Source: Pseudomonadaceae bacterium (GTDB lineage: Bacteria; Pseudomonadota; Gammaproteobacteria; Pseudomonadales; Pseudomonadaceae). From it: a stretch of 61,753 nt of DNA. Made by a program: the position numbers and the translations under genes. Positions 38,716 through 47,875 of the stretch are shown piece by piece. The stretch lies in NCBI GenBank assembly GCA_007692485.1, contig REBY01000058.1:1-61753 (forward strand), written 5' to 3'. The notes below the pieces were generated by a model that did no database searches, had not been told where the DNA came from, and saw only the letters and a program-made list of their open reading frames with translations. Position 1 is the stretch's first letter. Every line of letters starts with the position of its first letter.

Positions 38716-39141
38716 ATGAAAACGATTGATCAATGGTTTGCTGATTATGGCGAAAGTCACCAGAACCCGGTGAACAAGCTGGTGCACTGGATTTGCGTGC
38801 CACTGATTACTTTTAGTGTGTTGGGCGTGCTATGGGCCATTCACCCTTGGGTGGCGATGGGTTTGCTGGCGCTGTCACTGGTGTTTTACGCCAGCCTGTC
38901 GTGGCGGATTGCTGCTGTGATGCTGGTGCTGGGCTTGGTTATGCTGTTAATTCTTAGCCTGATGCCCTATGTGTTCTGGCCGTCCGTGGTGATCTTTGTG
39001 TTGGCCTGGATCGGGCAGTTTTATGGCCATCAGGTGGAAGGCAAGAAACCTTCTTTTTTCAAGGATATCCAGTTCCTGCTGATTGGTCCGGCCTGGTTGC
39101 TCGGGTTCGTCTTTCGCAAGCTGGGTGTAAGCTACTCATAG
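38716..39141 (+). CDS. Mpo1-like membrane protein (DUF962)
   Basis: 141-aa protein of the DUF962 family, whose yeast member Mpo1 is a dioxygenase for 2-hydroxy fatty acids. The N-terminal QWFADYGESHQNPVNKLVHWICVPLI carries conserved His residues proposed as iron ligands; IGQFYGHQVEGKKPSFFKDIQFLLIGPAWLLG carries the second His group. Three to four membrane segments lie between. AGGAG precedes the ATG. The activity in bacteria is an inference from the family. It is convergent with the CoA-transferase gene. Confidence 0.87.
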   Translation: MKTIDQWFADYGESHQNPVNKLVHWICVPLITFSVLGVLWAIHPWVAMGLLALSLVFYASLSWRIAAVMLVLGLVMLLILSLMPYVFWPSVVIFVLAWIGQFYGHQVEGKKPSFFKDIQFLLIGPAWLLGFVFRKLGVSYS

Positions 39142-39149
39142 GTTAACCC

Positions 39150-40343
39150 TCAGATAACACCCTGCTTGCGTAGCTCTGCAATGGCCTCGACGCTATAGCC
39201 GAGGCCTTTCAGCAAGGCGTCGGTATGCTCGCCGAGGGCTGGCCCAACCCAATCGCTGCCACCTGGGGTGCCTGACAGTTTGGGTACGATACCGGGCATT
39301 TTGAAGGTTTTGCCGTCTGGCAGGCGATCTTCGATCAGCATGTCGCGGGCAAGAAACTGCGGGTCGCGAAACATATCGGCGACCGAGTAGATGCGACTGG
39401 CGGGGACGTCGGCCTGTTGCAGCAAAGCTAAGACCTCGTCCAGCGGCAGGCTGGCGGCCCAGTTATCAATCACTTGATAGAGTTCATCGCGCCGCGCATC
39501 GCGCCCGGCGTTGTCGGCCAGCTGTGGGTCAGCGGCCAGGTCATCACGGCCTATTGCACGCATAAAGCGCTGGAAAATGGCATCGCCATTGGCGCCAATC
39601 TGCACCGCCTGACCATCGGCACAGGTATGAATCGATGAGGGCGTGATACCGGGCATGATGTTGCCGCTGCGCTCGCGGATAAAACCCATGACATCAAACT
39701 CAGGCACCATGCTTTCCATCATGGCAAACACGGCTTCATACAGGGCGACGTCGACAATTTGGCCCTTGCCGCCGCGCACTTCCCGCTCGCGCAGGGCCAT
39801 GAGCGCACCAATCACGCCCCAGAGTGCGGCTATCGAATCGCCAATGGAAATGCCGGTGCGTACCGGTGGGCGGTCGGCAAAGCCGGTGATGTAGCGCAGG
39901 CCGCCCATGGATTCGCCGACAGCGCCAAAGCCGGGCTGATCTTTTAGCGGGCCGGTCTGGCCGAAGCCGGACAGGCGCACCATCACCAGCCCGGGGTTGA
40001 GTTCATGCAATACATCCCAACTGAGGCCGAGCTTCTCGAGGGTACCCGGACGGAAGTTTTCGATCAGTATGTCCGCCTCAGTCAGCAGTTTTTTCAGAAT
40101 CTCGATGCCGTCGGGGCTTTTCAGGTTCAGCGTCAGTGACTGCTTGTTGCGCGCCTGTACGAACCACCACAGCGAGGTGCCCTCATAGACTTTGCGCCAT
40201 TTACGCAATGGGTCGCCGCCATTAGGGGCTTCCACTTTGATGACTTCGGCGCCGAATTCGGCGCAGATGCGTGCGGCAAAGGGGCCGGCAATCAGGGTGC
40301 CGAGTTCAATCACTTTCAGGCCGGCCAAGGGGCGTTCGGACAT
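39150..40343 (-). CDS. CaiB/BaiF family CoA-transferase
   Basis: 397-aa class III CoA-transferase. The N-terminal LAGLKVIELGTLIAGPFAARICAEFGAEVIKVEAPNGGDPLR, DILIENFRPGTLEKLGLSWDVL and GFGQTGPLKDQPGFGAVGESMGGL are hallmark motifs. The catalytic Asp is in RTGISIGDSIAALWG. It moves CoA between carboxylic acids; the substrate is not predictable from sequence. It is divergent from yaeQ across a region with a large inverted repeat that could be its operator. Confidence 0.93.
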   Translation of the reverse strand: MSERPLAGLKVIELGTLIAGPFAARICAEFGAEVIKVEAPNGGDPLRKWRKVYEGTSLWWFVQARNKQSLTLNLKSPDGIEILKKLLTEADILIENFRPGTLEKLGLSWDVLHELNPGLVMVRLSGFGQTGPLKDQPGFGAVGESMGGLRYITGFADRPPVRTGISIGDSIAALWGVIGALMALREREVRGGKGQIVDVALYEAVFAMMESMVPEFDVMGFIRERSGNIMPGITPSSIHTCADGQAVQIGANGDAIFQRFMRAIGRDDLAADPQLADNAGRDARRDELYQVIDNWAASLPLDEVLALLQQADVPASRIYSVADMFRDPQFLARDMLIEDRLPDGKTFKMPGIVPKLSGTPGGSDWVGPALGEHTDALLKGLGYSVEAIAELRKQGVI

Positions 40344-40368
40344 GGGGGCTCGCTGGTTGTCTGGGTTA

Positions 40369-40493
40369 AGGAAATACTGATCAAAGGCACACTACTATAA
40401 GCGGTGTTGCCAGCTACCTGGGGCTCGCAGCGTGTCTGACACAGGTGGCTGGCAATGCCGCCCGACACAATACCTGATTGATCAGTATTTCCT
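40369..40493. repeat. 125-bp two-block inverted repeat in the CoA-transferase / yaeQ divergent region
   Basis: The outer arms, AGGAAATACTGATCAA (40369-40384) and its exact complement (40478-40493), match at 16 of 16 bases. The inner arms, TTGCCAGCTACCTG (40407-40420) and CAGGTGGCTGGCAA (40442-40455), match at 13 of 14. The two outer-to-inner spacers are both 22 bp but mostly dissimilar in sequence. The centre is 21 bp. The right outer arm is part of AATACCTGAT-TG-ATCAGTATT, a near-palindrome resembling TetR-family operators. It could be a paired operator for the flanking genes or a small fold-back element. Confidence 0.85.
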
Positions 40494-40591
40494 GAAGCTT
40501 GAGTGTGTCTGCAATCGCTGGCAGCAGCAAGCGGAGTAGGTTGGCCAATGGGTTATACTGCGCGCACATTTCTTGTTTGGAAACGGCCCTT

Positions 40592-41131
40592 ATGGCGCTG
40601 CAAGCTACCCCCTACAAAATCAACCTTAACCTGACGGATACCGACCGCGGTGTGTATGAAAATGTGCGCCTGACCGTGGCCCGGCATCCATCGGAAACTG
40701 AGCAGCGGATGACGGTGCGTATTCTGGCCCTGGCGCTGTGGTACGAAGAGCGTTTGGCCTTTGGTCGCGGCCTGTCGGATGTCGATGAGCCGGCCCTTTG
40801 GCTGAAAAGTCTGGATGGTCGCATTCTGCACTGGATCGAGGTCGGCCAGCCAGATGCCGAGCGCCTGACTTGGTGTTCCCGGCGTGCAGAGCGGGTTTCG
40901 CTGTTGGCCTATGGCAGCAATCAAGTCTGGGCCGGCAAGCTGTTGCCTGCGGTGGCCGGGCTGAAGAATCTGTCTATCGCCCAGGTTGAGCCGGAGGCAC
41001 TGGGTGCACTGGCCAATGACTTGCCGCGCAGCATTGACTGGGGTGTGATGATCAGCGACGGCATGTTCTATGTCAGCGATGCTGAAGTACAGCACGAGAT
41101 CAGTCTCGACTGGTTGCAGGGTGGGGTGTAA
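40592..41131 (+). CDS. yaeQ: YaeQ family protein
   Basis: 179-aa protein starting MALQATPYKINLNLTDTDRGVYENVRLTVARHPSETEQRMTVRILALALWY. EPALWLKSLDGRILHWIEVGQPDAERL and the C-terminal SDGMFYVSDAEVQHEISLDWLQ are family features. The fold resembles PD-(D/E)XK nucleases (D and E/Q around IEVGQPD), but a biochemical activity is not established. The shorter start at 40592 fits the family; the upstream extension to 40499 would run through the intergenic region. recJ follows after 5 bp. Confidence 0.93.
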   Translation: MALQATPYKINLNLTDTDRGVYENVRLTVARHPSETEQRMTVRILALALWYEERLAFGRGLSDVDEPALWLKSLDGRILHWIEVGQPDAERLTWCSRRAERVSLLAYGSNQVWAGKLLPAVAGLKNLSIAQVEPEALGALANDLPRSIDWGVMISDGMFYVSDAEVQHEISLDWLQGGV

Positions 41132-41136
41132 CACCC

Positions 41137-42852
41137 ATGCAGATTGAAACTCGCTCACTGCCGTCGCAACTGCCTGATCTGGGGGAGTTACCCCCGCTGC
41201 TGACCCGTTTGTATGCTGCGCGCGGGGTGCAGGATGCCCGCGAGCTGGATAAAAGCCTGAAAGCCCTGCTGCCGGTATCCTTGTTCAAGGGTATGGATGC
41301 CGCCGTTGCGGTGCTGGCTGAGGCTGTCCGCAGTGGCCAGTCGATTCTGATTGTTGGCGACTTTGATGCCGACGGCGCTACCGCCAGCAGTGTTGCTGTC
41401 CTGGCGCTGCGGGCGCTGGGTGCGGCGCGGGTCGACTATCTGGTGCCCAACCGCTTTGAATTCGGTTATGGCCTGACTCCGGAAATTGTTGCGGTGGCCG
41501 AGCGTTACCATCCGGACGTGCTGGTCACCGTGGATAACGGTATTTCCAGTATTGATGGCGTTGCCGCTGCCAAGGCCGCCGGTTTGCAGGTGGTAGTGAC
41601 AGATCATCACTTGCCCGCGGAGCAGTTGCCCGCTGCCGATGCCATTGTTAATCCCAATCAGCCCGGTTGTGACTTTCCCAGCAAGGGGATTGCCGGGGTC
41701 GGGGTGATTTTTTATGTGATGCTGGCGCTGCGGGCGCACCTGCGTGAGCAGGGCTTTTTTGCGCCCGGTGCTGAACCCAACCTGGGCGAGCTGCTGGATC
41801 TGGTGGCGCTGGGTACCGTCGCCGATGTGGTGCCGCTGGATGCCAATAATCGTATTTTGGTGCACCAGGGTTTGGCGCGTATTCGTGCTGGTCGTTGCCG
41901 CCCTGGGATTGCCGCCTTGCTGGAAGTGGCCGGCCGTAGCGCTGAGCGGCTGACCAGTAGCGACCTGGGCTTTATTCTCGGTCCGCGGTTGAATGCAGCC
42001 GGGCGGCTGGATGACATGAGTCTGGGCATTGAATGCTTGCTGAGCGATAACCTGGCCGATGCTCGCAGCATGGCGGGTGAGCTGGATAACCTGAATCGCG
42101 AGCGCAAACGCATCGAGCGTGAAATGCAGCAACAGGCAGAGACTACCCTGGCGGCCATGCAGCTGGACGCCGCCAAGATGCCTTTTGGCCTGTGCCTGTT
42201 CGATTCCAGCTGGCATCAGGGCGTAATTGGTATTCTTGCTTCGCGGCTGAAAGAGCGTTATCACCGCCCGGTGATTGCCTTTGCCGATGCCGGCAATGGG
42301 GACGTCAAGGGATCGGCTCGGTCGGTCAGCGGCCTGCATATTCGCGATGCACTGGATGCGGTTGCTGCCCATCATCCGGGTCTGATCAGCAAGTTTGGTG
42401 GCCATGCCATGGCTGCCGGACTGTCGCTGCCGCAAGCCAATCTGGTTGCGTTCAAACGTGCCTTTGATCAGGAAGTGCGCCGCCAACTAAGTGCTGGCGA
42501 TTTGACTGGGCGACTGATGACCGATGGCGAGTTGGCACCGGATGAGTTTCGTCTCGACCTGGCCAGCCAATTGCAATTGGCCGGGCCTTGGGGGCAACAC
42601 TTTCCTGAACCCGGTTTTCATGGTGACTTCGAACTGATCCAGCAGCGCCTGGTCGGTGAACGGCACTTAAAAATGCTGCTACGACTGCCAGGTGAAGAGC
42701 GCCTGCTGGATGCTATCGCCTTCAATATTGATCTTGATTGCTGGCCGAATGAACGTATTCAGCATGTGCGTGCGGCTTTTAGTCTGGATGTTAACGAGTT
42801 TCGTGGCCGGCGCAGCCTGCAGCTCCTGGTGCGCCATCTACAGGCGCTCTGA
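41137..42852 (+). CDS. recJ: Single-stranded-DNA-specific exonuclease RecJ
   Basis: 5'-3' ssDNA exonuclease for recombination and mismatch repair. The 571-aa protein has the DHH phosphoesterase motifs: VGDFDADGATASSVAVLAL, LVTVDNGISS, VVVTDHHLPAEQLP (DHH), DLVALGTVADVVPL. A DHHA1 domain includes SSWHQGVIGILASRLKERYHRPVIAFA and KFGGHAMAAGLSLP. A C-terminal OB fold ends in FRGRRSLQLLVRHLQAL. It is probably cotranscribed with yaeQ. Confidence 0.97.
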   Translation: MQIETRSLPSQLPDLGELPPLLTRLYAARGVQDARELDKSLKALLPVSLFKGMDAAVAVLAEAVRSGQSILIVGDFDADGATASSVAVLALRALGAARVDYLVPNRFEFGYGLTPEIVAVAERYHPDVLVTVDNGISSIDGVAAAKAAGLQVVVTDHHLPAEQLPAADAIVNPNQPGCDFPSKGIAGVGVIFYVMLALRAHLREQGFFAPGAEPNLGELLDLVALGTVADVVPLDANNRILVHQGLARIRAGRCRPGIAALLEVAGRSAERLTSSDLGFILGPRLNAAGRLDDMSLGIECLLSDNLADARSMAGELDNLNRERKRIEREMQQQAETTLAAMQLDAAKMPFGLCLFDSSWHQGVIGILASRLKERYHRPVIAFADAGNGDVKGSARSVSGLHIRDALDAVAAHHPGLISKFGGHAMAAGLSLPQANLVAFKRAFDQEVRRQLSAGDLTGRLMTDGELAPDEFRLDLASQLQLAGPWGQHFPEPGFHGDFELIQQRLVGERHLKMLLRLPGEERLLDAIAFNIDLDCWPNERIQHVRAAFSLDVNEFRGRRSLQLLVRHLQAL

Positions 42853-42931
42853 GGTTATTGTTTAGCGCTTGCCGCTATGCTGGCCAAGCGCTATGGTAAT
42901 GCAGGCTGGTGGAGTCTTTGCAACGCCTTGC

Positions 42932-42975
42932 ATCACCCTTTTGGGTGATTGAGGTGGCGGGAACCTTTAGGTTCC
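42932..42975 (+). other. Two short hairpins after recJ
   Basis: ATCACCC-TTTT-GGGTGAT (42932-42949) and GGAACC-TTTA-GGTTCC (42960-42975) lie between recJ and the globin/GGDEF/EAL gene, 10 bp apart. Neither has a T tract after it. They could form part of the leader of the c-di-GMP gene or end the recJ transcript weakly. Confidence 0.5.
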
Positions 42976-43025
42976 ATGAACAGTTATAACGATACCAACA
43001 CAGCCTTAACAGGCAACTAGCGCTG

Positions 43026-45320
43026 ATGTCCCGCCAGACATGGAAGCAGTATCAGGGGAGCGATGAAGTGCCTGATTTGAAACAGCGCCTGCAAGAAATT
43101 CAGGCCAGCTTGGGGTTGTCGAGCAGCGATTTGCGCCAGCGTTTGCAGCTACTGCAGCTGGATGTCGCTGATCTGCAGATATTTGACCGTCACTTGCCCT
43201 TGATAGACCGCTTGCAGCATGCTTGCATGGATGCTCTCCTGGCGCACCTGGCACCCTTTGAACGTCTGAACGGCGTCCTTGATCGCAGTGATCAGCAAAC
43301 CAGCCTGAAACAACAGCAGTTGCGCTATTTCGGCCAATTGGTGCGCGGGCCTTTCAATATGCAGTATGCGCGTTTGCGCTTGCTCTATGGTATCCAGCAC
43401 GAACGCAACGGCGTTGACCTCAAATGGTATCTGGGTGCCTATCATTTTTACCTGGATTACATGGGCGAAGCCCTTGAGGCGCATTTTTCCGACCAACTGA
43501 CACTGGCCCGCCAACTTTATCGCAGCCTGCGCCGTGCGGTATTTTTCGATATGTCGCTGGCGGTAGATACCTATTCTGCAGCCAGTCGACTGGCCTTGGA
43601 GGATAGCGAGGCGCGTTATCAGCGGGCGGTGCAAGGCGCCAATGACGGTTTGTGGGAATGGCATGTCGATGAAGACCGGCTGACAGTCTCGCCGCGCTGG
43701 CAGGATATGCTCGGGCTTGATGCGGCTACGGTGCCGCGCACGCTGAATGCCTGGGCAGCGCGTATGCCCGAGGCGCAGCAAGAGGCTTTTCTTGCCGCCG
43801 TCACCGCTCACCTGGAAGGTCGCCAGGCGTTTCTGCATCTGGAGTGCCAGATCCGTGATCGTTGGGGGCAATTGCTCTGGATATTGGTCCGCGGGTTGGC
43901 ATCGCGCGATCAGCACGGAGAGCGGCTGTTGGCCGGCTCACAGACCGATATCAGTCAGCGCAAGCAGGCTGAGCGCGAGTTGATGCACGCTACCTTGCAC
44001 GACCCCTTGACCGGCTTGCCCAACCGCGAACGCATGAATGCATTGCTGTTGCAGGCTTTGCAGCGTCAGGCCAAGCCCGGTGCCCGGCATGCAGCCGTAT
44101 TGTTTATCGACCTGGATCGCTTCAAGCTGATCAACGATAGCTTGGGGCACCAGGTGGGTGACCAGGTGTTGGTTCAGGTGGCTACGCGGATCGAGCGTTG
44201 TCTGCGTCCGGGTGATCATTTGTGCCGCTTCGGTGGTGACGAGTTTGTGGTACTGCTCGACGATATGGCGCATGCCGAGGATGCCGAGCGCGTAGCCAAG
44301 CGCATCATGCATGGCTTGCAGTATCCGGTGATTGCCAGTGGTAATCGGCTCAATATCAGCGCCAGTATTGGTGTTGCGCCGCTGAATGGGCATGACGCCG
44401 AGCAGGACGCGCTGCGCGAAGCGGATCTGGCGTTGTATCGGGCCAAGGCCTACGGGAAGTCGCAACTGGCCCTGTTCAATGCCAGCCTGCAGCAGGAGGT
44501 GCATCTGCGGCTTAAACTGGAAACTGCTCTGGGCGATGCACTGGGCAAGGGCGAGTTTGAGCTGTTCTACCAGCCAATCGTTGAGGTCGCGGCGGGTCGC
44601 TCACGGGTGATTGGCGTCGAGGCGCTGCTGCGTTGGTGGCAGGGCGAGCAAATGATTGGCCCGGATGAGTTTATTCCGGTACTGGAGGAAACCGGCGATA
44701 TCGTCAAGGTCGGTGATTGGGTGCTCAAGCAAGCCTGTACTCAGGTACGTGAGTGGCAAGAGCATGGATTACCGGGGCTGCGTTGCTCCGTCAACCTGTC
44801 TAGCCGTCAATTACTGGAAAAACACTTTGCCCGTCGGGTGGCTGAGGTGCTGGCCGAGACAGGGCTGCCACCGAAGAGCCTGGTGCTGGAAATTACCGAA
44901 AGTCTGCTGATGCAGGACGGCCCGGAAACCCTGGCAACCATGCGCGAGCTTGAGAGTACCGGCGTACGTATTGCGCTGGATGATTTCGGCACTGGCTTTT
45001 CGTCACTGGGCTATCTGCATCGTTACCCCCTGCATATCATCAAGATCGACAAGAGCTTTATCAGCCAGGCCCCCGATGACGAACGACTGAAAGCCATCAG
45101 CCGGGCAGTAATTGGGTTGGGCAAGGGGTTGTCGATGGATGTGATTGCCGAGGGGATTGAAACGTCGGAGCAGATGGATTTTTTGAGCGGCGAAGGGTGC
45201 CATCTGGTGCAAGGCTACTGGTTCAGCCGGCCGCAATCGGCCGGCGATCTGAAGCCGCTGTTGCTCAGCCTGAGTCAGGCCGGGCCGCGCAGTGGTGTGG
45301 CGCCCAGCCTCATAAACTAA
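43026..45320 (+). CDS. Globin-coupled PAS-GGDEF-EAL c-di-GMP protein
   Basis: 764-aa cytoplasmic signalling protein. Residues about 20-175 form a globin-sensor domain; the proximal heme His is most likely His125 in YGIQHERNGVDLKWYLGAYHFYL, as in globin-coupled sensors. A PAS domain spans about 195-310 (VQGANDGLWEWHVDEDRLTVSPRW). The diguanylate cyclase domain has an intact GGDEF at 403-407 and an RPGD I-site five residues before it. The phosphodiesterase domain has EAL at 532-534, NLSSRQ, EITESLL, DDFGTGFSSL and KIDKSFI, so it also looks active. Oxygen or NO binding probably biases the two activities. The ATG lacks a strong ribosome site. It converges on the phosphoketolase-like gene. Confidence 0.92.
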   Translation: MSRQTWKQYQGSDEVPDLKQRLQEIQASLGLSSSDLRQRLQLLQLDVADLQIFDRHLPLIDRLQHACMDALLAHLAPFERLNGVLDRSDQQTSLKQQQLRYFGQLVRGPFNMQYARLRLLYGIQHERNGVDLKWYLGAYHFYLDYMGEALEAHFSDQLTLARQLYRSLRRAVFFDMSLAVDTYSAASRLALEDSEARYQRAVQGANDGLWEWHVDEDRLTVSPRWQDMLGLDAATVPRTLNAWAARMPEAQQEAFLAAVTAHLEGRQAFLHLECQIRDRWGQLLWILVRGLASRDQHGERLLAGSQTDISQRKQAERELMHATLHDPLTGLPNRERMNALLLQALQRQAKPGARHAAVLFIDLDRFKLINDSLGHQVGDQVLVQVATRIERCLRPGDHLCRFGGDEFVVLLDDMAHAEDAERVAKRIMHGLQYPVIASGNRLNISASIGVAPLNGHDAEQDALREADLALYRAKAYGKSQLALFNASLQQEVHLRLKLETALGDALGKGEFELFYQPIVEVAAGRSRVIGVEALLRWWQGEQMIGPDEFIPVLEETGDIVKVGDWVLKQACTQVREWQEHGLPGLRCSVNLSSRQLLEKHFARRVAEVLAETGLPPKSLVLEITESLLMQDGPETLATMRELESTGVRIALDDFGTGFSSLGYLHRYPLHIIKIDKSFISQAPDDERLKAISRAVIGLGKGLSMDVIAEGIETSEQMDFLSGEGCHLVQGYWFSRPQSAGDLKPLLLSLSQAGPRSGVAPSLIN

Positions 45321-45331
45321 GCCTGCCTTGG

Positions 45332-47737
45332 TCAGCGTAACAACCGTGGGTCGCCCTGGCCCTTTACGCTGGCCAATTCTTGTGTGCTCAACCAGTCGCT
45401 GGCCGCGCGCCCGGCAAGTTCGGCAGCGGCTACCAGAGCATGCGCCCAGGTGCATTTGTTGGTAAACAGCATGCCGGGCTCGTCCAGGGTACCGCCACGA
45501 TTGATGTAACCCAACACACGGCAACTGCGGGTATCCCCGAGTAATTCAGCCAGGTGCCCACGCAGTACTTCCGGGCGCATATGGGTGAGAGCCACTCGCT
45601 GCCGGCTAGCGGGGAACAGTAGCTCGCGCGTAGCAGCGCTGACGCAGTACTCGGCTTCGCGGTCATCACGCGGGCTGCGGAAGCGCCCGGGTTCCTGCAG
45701 GTAGATCAATTGCCAGCTTTGTCCCCGTTCGCGCAGACGCTCGGCGGCGCGCAGTGCTTCGCCCAACTGATAGGCGCCATTGGCAATCAATTGCACAGGC
45801 TCGCCCTGCGCCTCGAAGCTGTCCAGCAGCAAGGCTCCCTTGGCGGCCAGTTGCTCGGCCTGTTGCGGGCTGAGTGCAGCGGGTCGGTCGCGTTTGGGGA
45901 TGACCAGGCAGCTGATTACCCCGCGTGCTTGATAGACCCCCGGGAGAATCGCCAAGGTGCTGTTGTAATCGGCGGGCATGATGACTCGCATGCCATCATT
46001 CATTTCACCCAGCAGTGCTTCGCAGAAGGTGGTGTCCTGGTGAGATTGTTCATTTTTGCCGTTTTCCCAGGTATGTGAGGTGGCAATGACCGGGAAACCT
46101 AGCCAGCCGGCGGGTCGCCCTACCTCTTTCTGGTGGCGCGCAAAGATCAGCTCCTGGCGGATGGCGCCGAGCATCTTCGGACAGAAGGCTTCATAGCTGG
46201 CAACCAGGTTGAGGCCGCCCTTGTTGGCCAGGCAGGCAGACACCACAGCCTCTTCGTTGAGGGCGGTAATCACCCGGCCATGGATGTCTTCATTGGCATT
46301 TTCCGGTTCGCTGACCCGGTGTTTGAGGGCCGCCAGTACCCCGGCAAGTTTATTGCTGGCCAGTTCGTCCGGGTTGCCGACGCGGGCACGCAAGTTCGGG
46401 TTGGCTGCCACTAACTCGGTAAAGAAGCTGTCTACCGCGAGCATGGGCGACTGGGTTTGCTGGCTCCAGTTCAAGATTGGCAGGAGGGGTTCAGTCGGAT
46501 GGCGCTGCGCCAAGGCATGGTCGCGCTCTAGCGGGCGTTGTTGCACCTGGTGGGTGCCCAGCGTTGCACACGCTGACTGCAAGTCCTCAGGGGCGACCCA
46601 GAGCTTGCCGGCATGCTGGTTGAACAGTTCGCGTGCTGCAGCATCGGCCTGCGGACTGGCCGGCAGCGGCAGGTTGTGGGCGGCATTTTCGCCGGCCCCG
46701 TAAAAGCCAAAACCCTTGACCGTTTCGGCAATTGCATAGGGGACAGGCAGCGGGTAGTTGAGCAGGCCGCGCTGGTATTCATCAACCCGGTGACTCAGAC
46801 GCTGTTCCATCTCCAGCAAGGTGCAAACAAAGGCAGCCGGGTCACGACCATCAAAGCGAATCGGGTCGAAGCCGCAAGCTTTCAGGTGTTCGGCAAAAGC
46901 GGCCACCCCTTGCTTGGTACCCAGCTCAGTACGTTGTTCGATGCGTCGGCCATTGGCAATCATTACCGGCAGGGCAACACCGCAGTCTGAAGCCCGCCAC
47001 CAGCGTGGAATCCAGTCGCTGCCGCGTTGCTCTTCTGCCGCGCCATCGGATAGAAAAGCTACCAGGCTTTCACCGGGCAAGGGCATGTGCGCATATTGCA
47101 GTTCGGCAAAGCCGAGATAGCCACCTTCAATAATGCCGCCGGCGGTATGCGGGTTGACGTGGCTGCCCAGTGGCGCTCCCGGGCGGCCGTCTGGCTGTTG
47201 GGCATAACCATAGAAGTCCTGCAGCAGCCGATCCAGGCCACCGTCGCCCAGATAACGTTCGGCCTGCTCGGGGTGCAGGTTACCGGTCAGTACATTGAGC
47301 GCATCAATGGCGGCAACACAGTGCCCTTGCCCCATCAGCCAGCTTCGGGTGGTCCCGGTCAGGCTGTTGATCGCCAGATAGGCGGCATAACCGGGCACCA
47401 TGTTCAGGGCACCGCCGGTATGACCCTCAGGGCGGGATTTGAAGTCTTCCGCCGTCAGGGCACTGCCATCGGTACGCACCCGTTTGGCATAGGTCATGTG
47501 CACGACCAACCAGAGCCCGGCGCTGGTAAGCAGGTCGAGCGCGCGCATCTGGCGATAGACGCTGGCCAGGTCGGGCTGCTTGCCCTCATCCACCAGGCGG
47601 TGGGCCAGGCGATAGACGGCTGCCTGGGTCTCGGCACTGTGACTGATCACACCGTGCCCGGCGCGCCAGGTGGCAAAGTCCGCTTGCTGGTCGGCATGTC
47701 GGTCGAGGGTCGTCATATCGGGCAACAGTTGGCTCAC
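45332..47737 (-). CDS. Divergent phosphoketolase-family thiamin-diphosphate enzyme
   Basis: 801-aa member of the phosphoketolase superfamily. The GTG at 47737 is preferred because GGAG lies 8 bp upstream; an ATG at 47743 is only 2 bp from it. Shared motifs are GHTGG (105-109), GQGH (136-139), SHVNPHTAGG, NPDELASNKL, LVASYEAF, TSHTW and SHQD. Canonical phosphoketolases read HEGGELGY and GDGEAETG; here these are IEGGYLGF (203-210) and SDGAAEEQRG (230-239). One signature His is therefore lost and the ThDP motif is altered, with Asn262 as its likely partner. The substrate may differ from xylulose-5-P/fructose-6-P. I recall such proteins annotated as xylulose 5-phosphate 3-epimerases, unverified. 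Confidence 0.82.
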   Translation of the reverse strand: MSQLLPDMTTLDRHADQQADFATWRAGHGVISHSAETQAAVYRLAHRLVDEGKQPDLASVYRQMRALDLLTSAGLWLVVHMTYAKRVRTDGSALTAEDFKSRPEGHTGGALNMVPGYAAYLAINSLTGTTRSWLMGQGHCVAAIDALNVLTGNLHPEQAERYLGDGGLDRLLQDFYGYAQQPDGRPGAPLGSHVNPHTAGGIIEGGYLGFAELQYAHMPLPGESLVAFLSDGAAEEQRGSDWIPRWWRASDCGVALPVMIANGRRIEQRTELGTKQGVAAFAEHLKACGFDPIRFDGRDPAAFVCTLLEMEQRLSHRVDEYQRGLLNYPLPVPYAIAETVKGFGFYGAGENAAHNLPLPASPQADAAARELFNQHAGKLWVAPEDLQSACATLGTHQVQQRPLERDHALAQRHPTEPLLPILNWSQQTQSPMLAVDSFFTELVAANPNLRARVGNPDELASNKLAGVLAALKHRVSEPENANEDIHGRVITALNEEAVVSACLANKGGLNLVASYEAFCPKMLGAIRQELIFARHQKEVGRPAGWLGFPVIATSHTWENGKNEQSHQDTTFCEALLGEMNDGMRVIMPADYNSTLAILPGVYQARGVISCLVIPKRDRPAALSPQQAEQLAAKGALLLDSFEAQGEPVQLIANGAYQLGEALRAAERLRERGQSWQLIYLQEPGRFRSPRDDREAEYCVSAATRELLFPASRQRVALTHMRPEVLRGHLAELLGDTRSCRVLGYINRGGTLDEPGMLFTNKCTWAHALVAAAELAGRAASDWLSTQELASVKGQGDPRLLR

Positions 47738-47875
47738 AAGCATTTCTCCGCAGTCATTCAAGGTTGCGTCTAGAATAGTACACGGCAGCCAGTTCGCGGC
47801 TGATCTGGGTCAAGCGCTGCCGCTGAGACAAAAACAACAAGGGGCTAAGCCCCATTCTGCTAATGAGGATGTGCC

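Noticed and set aside
41188-42486. 432-codon minus-strand open frame opposite recJ
   Set aside because: Shadow of recJ; rich in Gln/His/Arg as expected for an antisense frame, with no domain.
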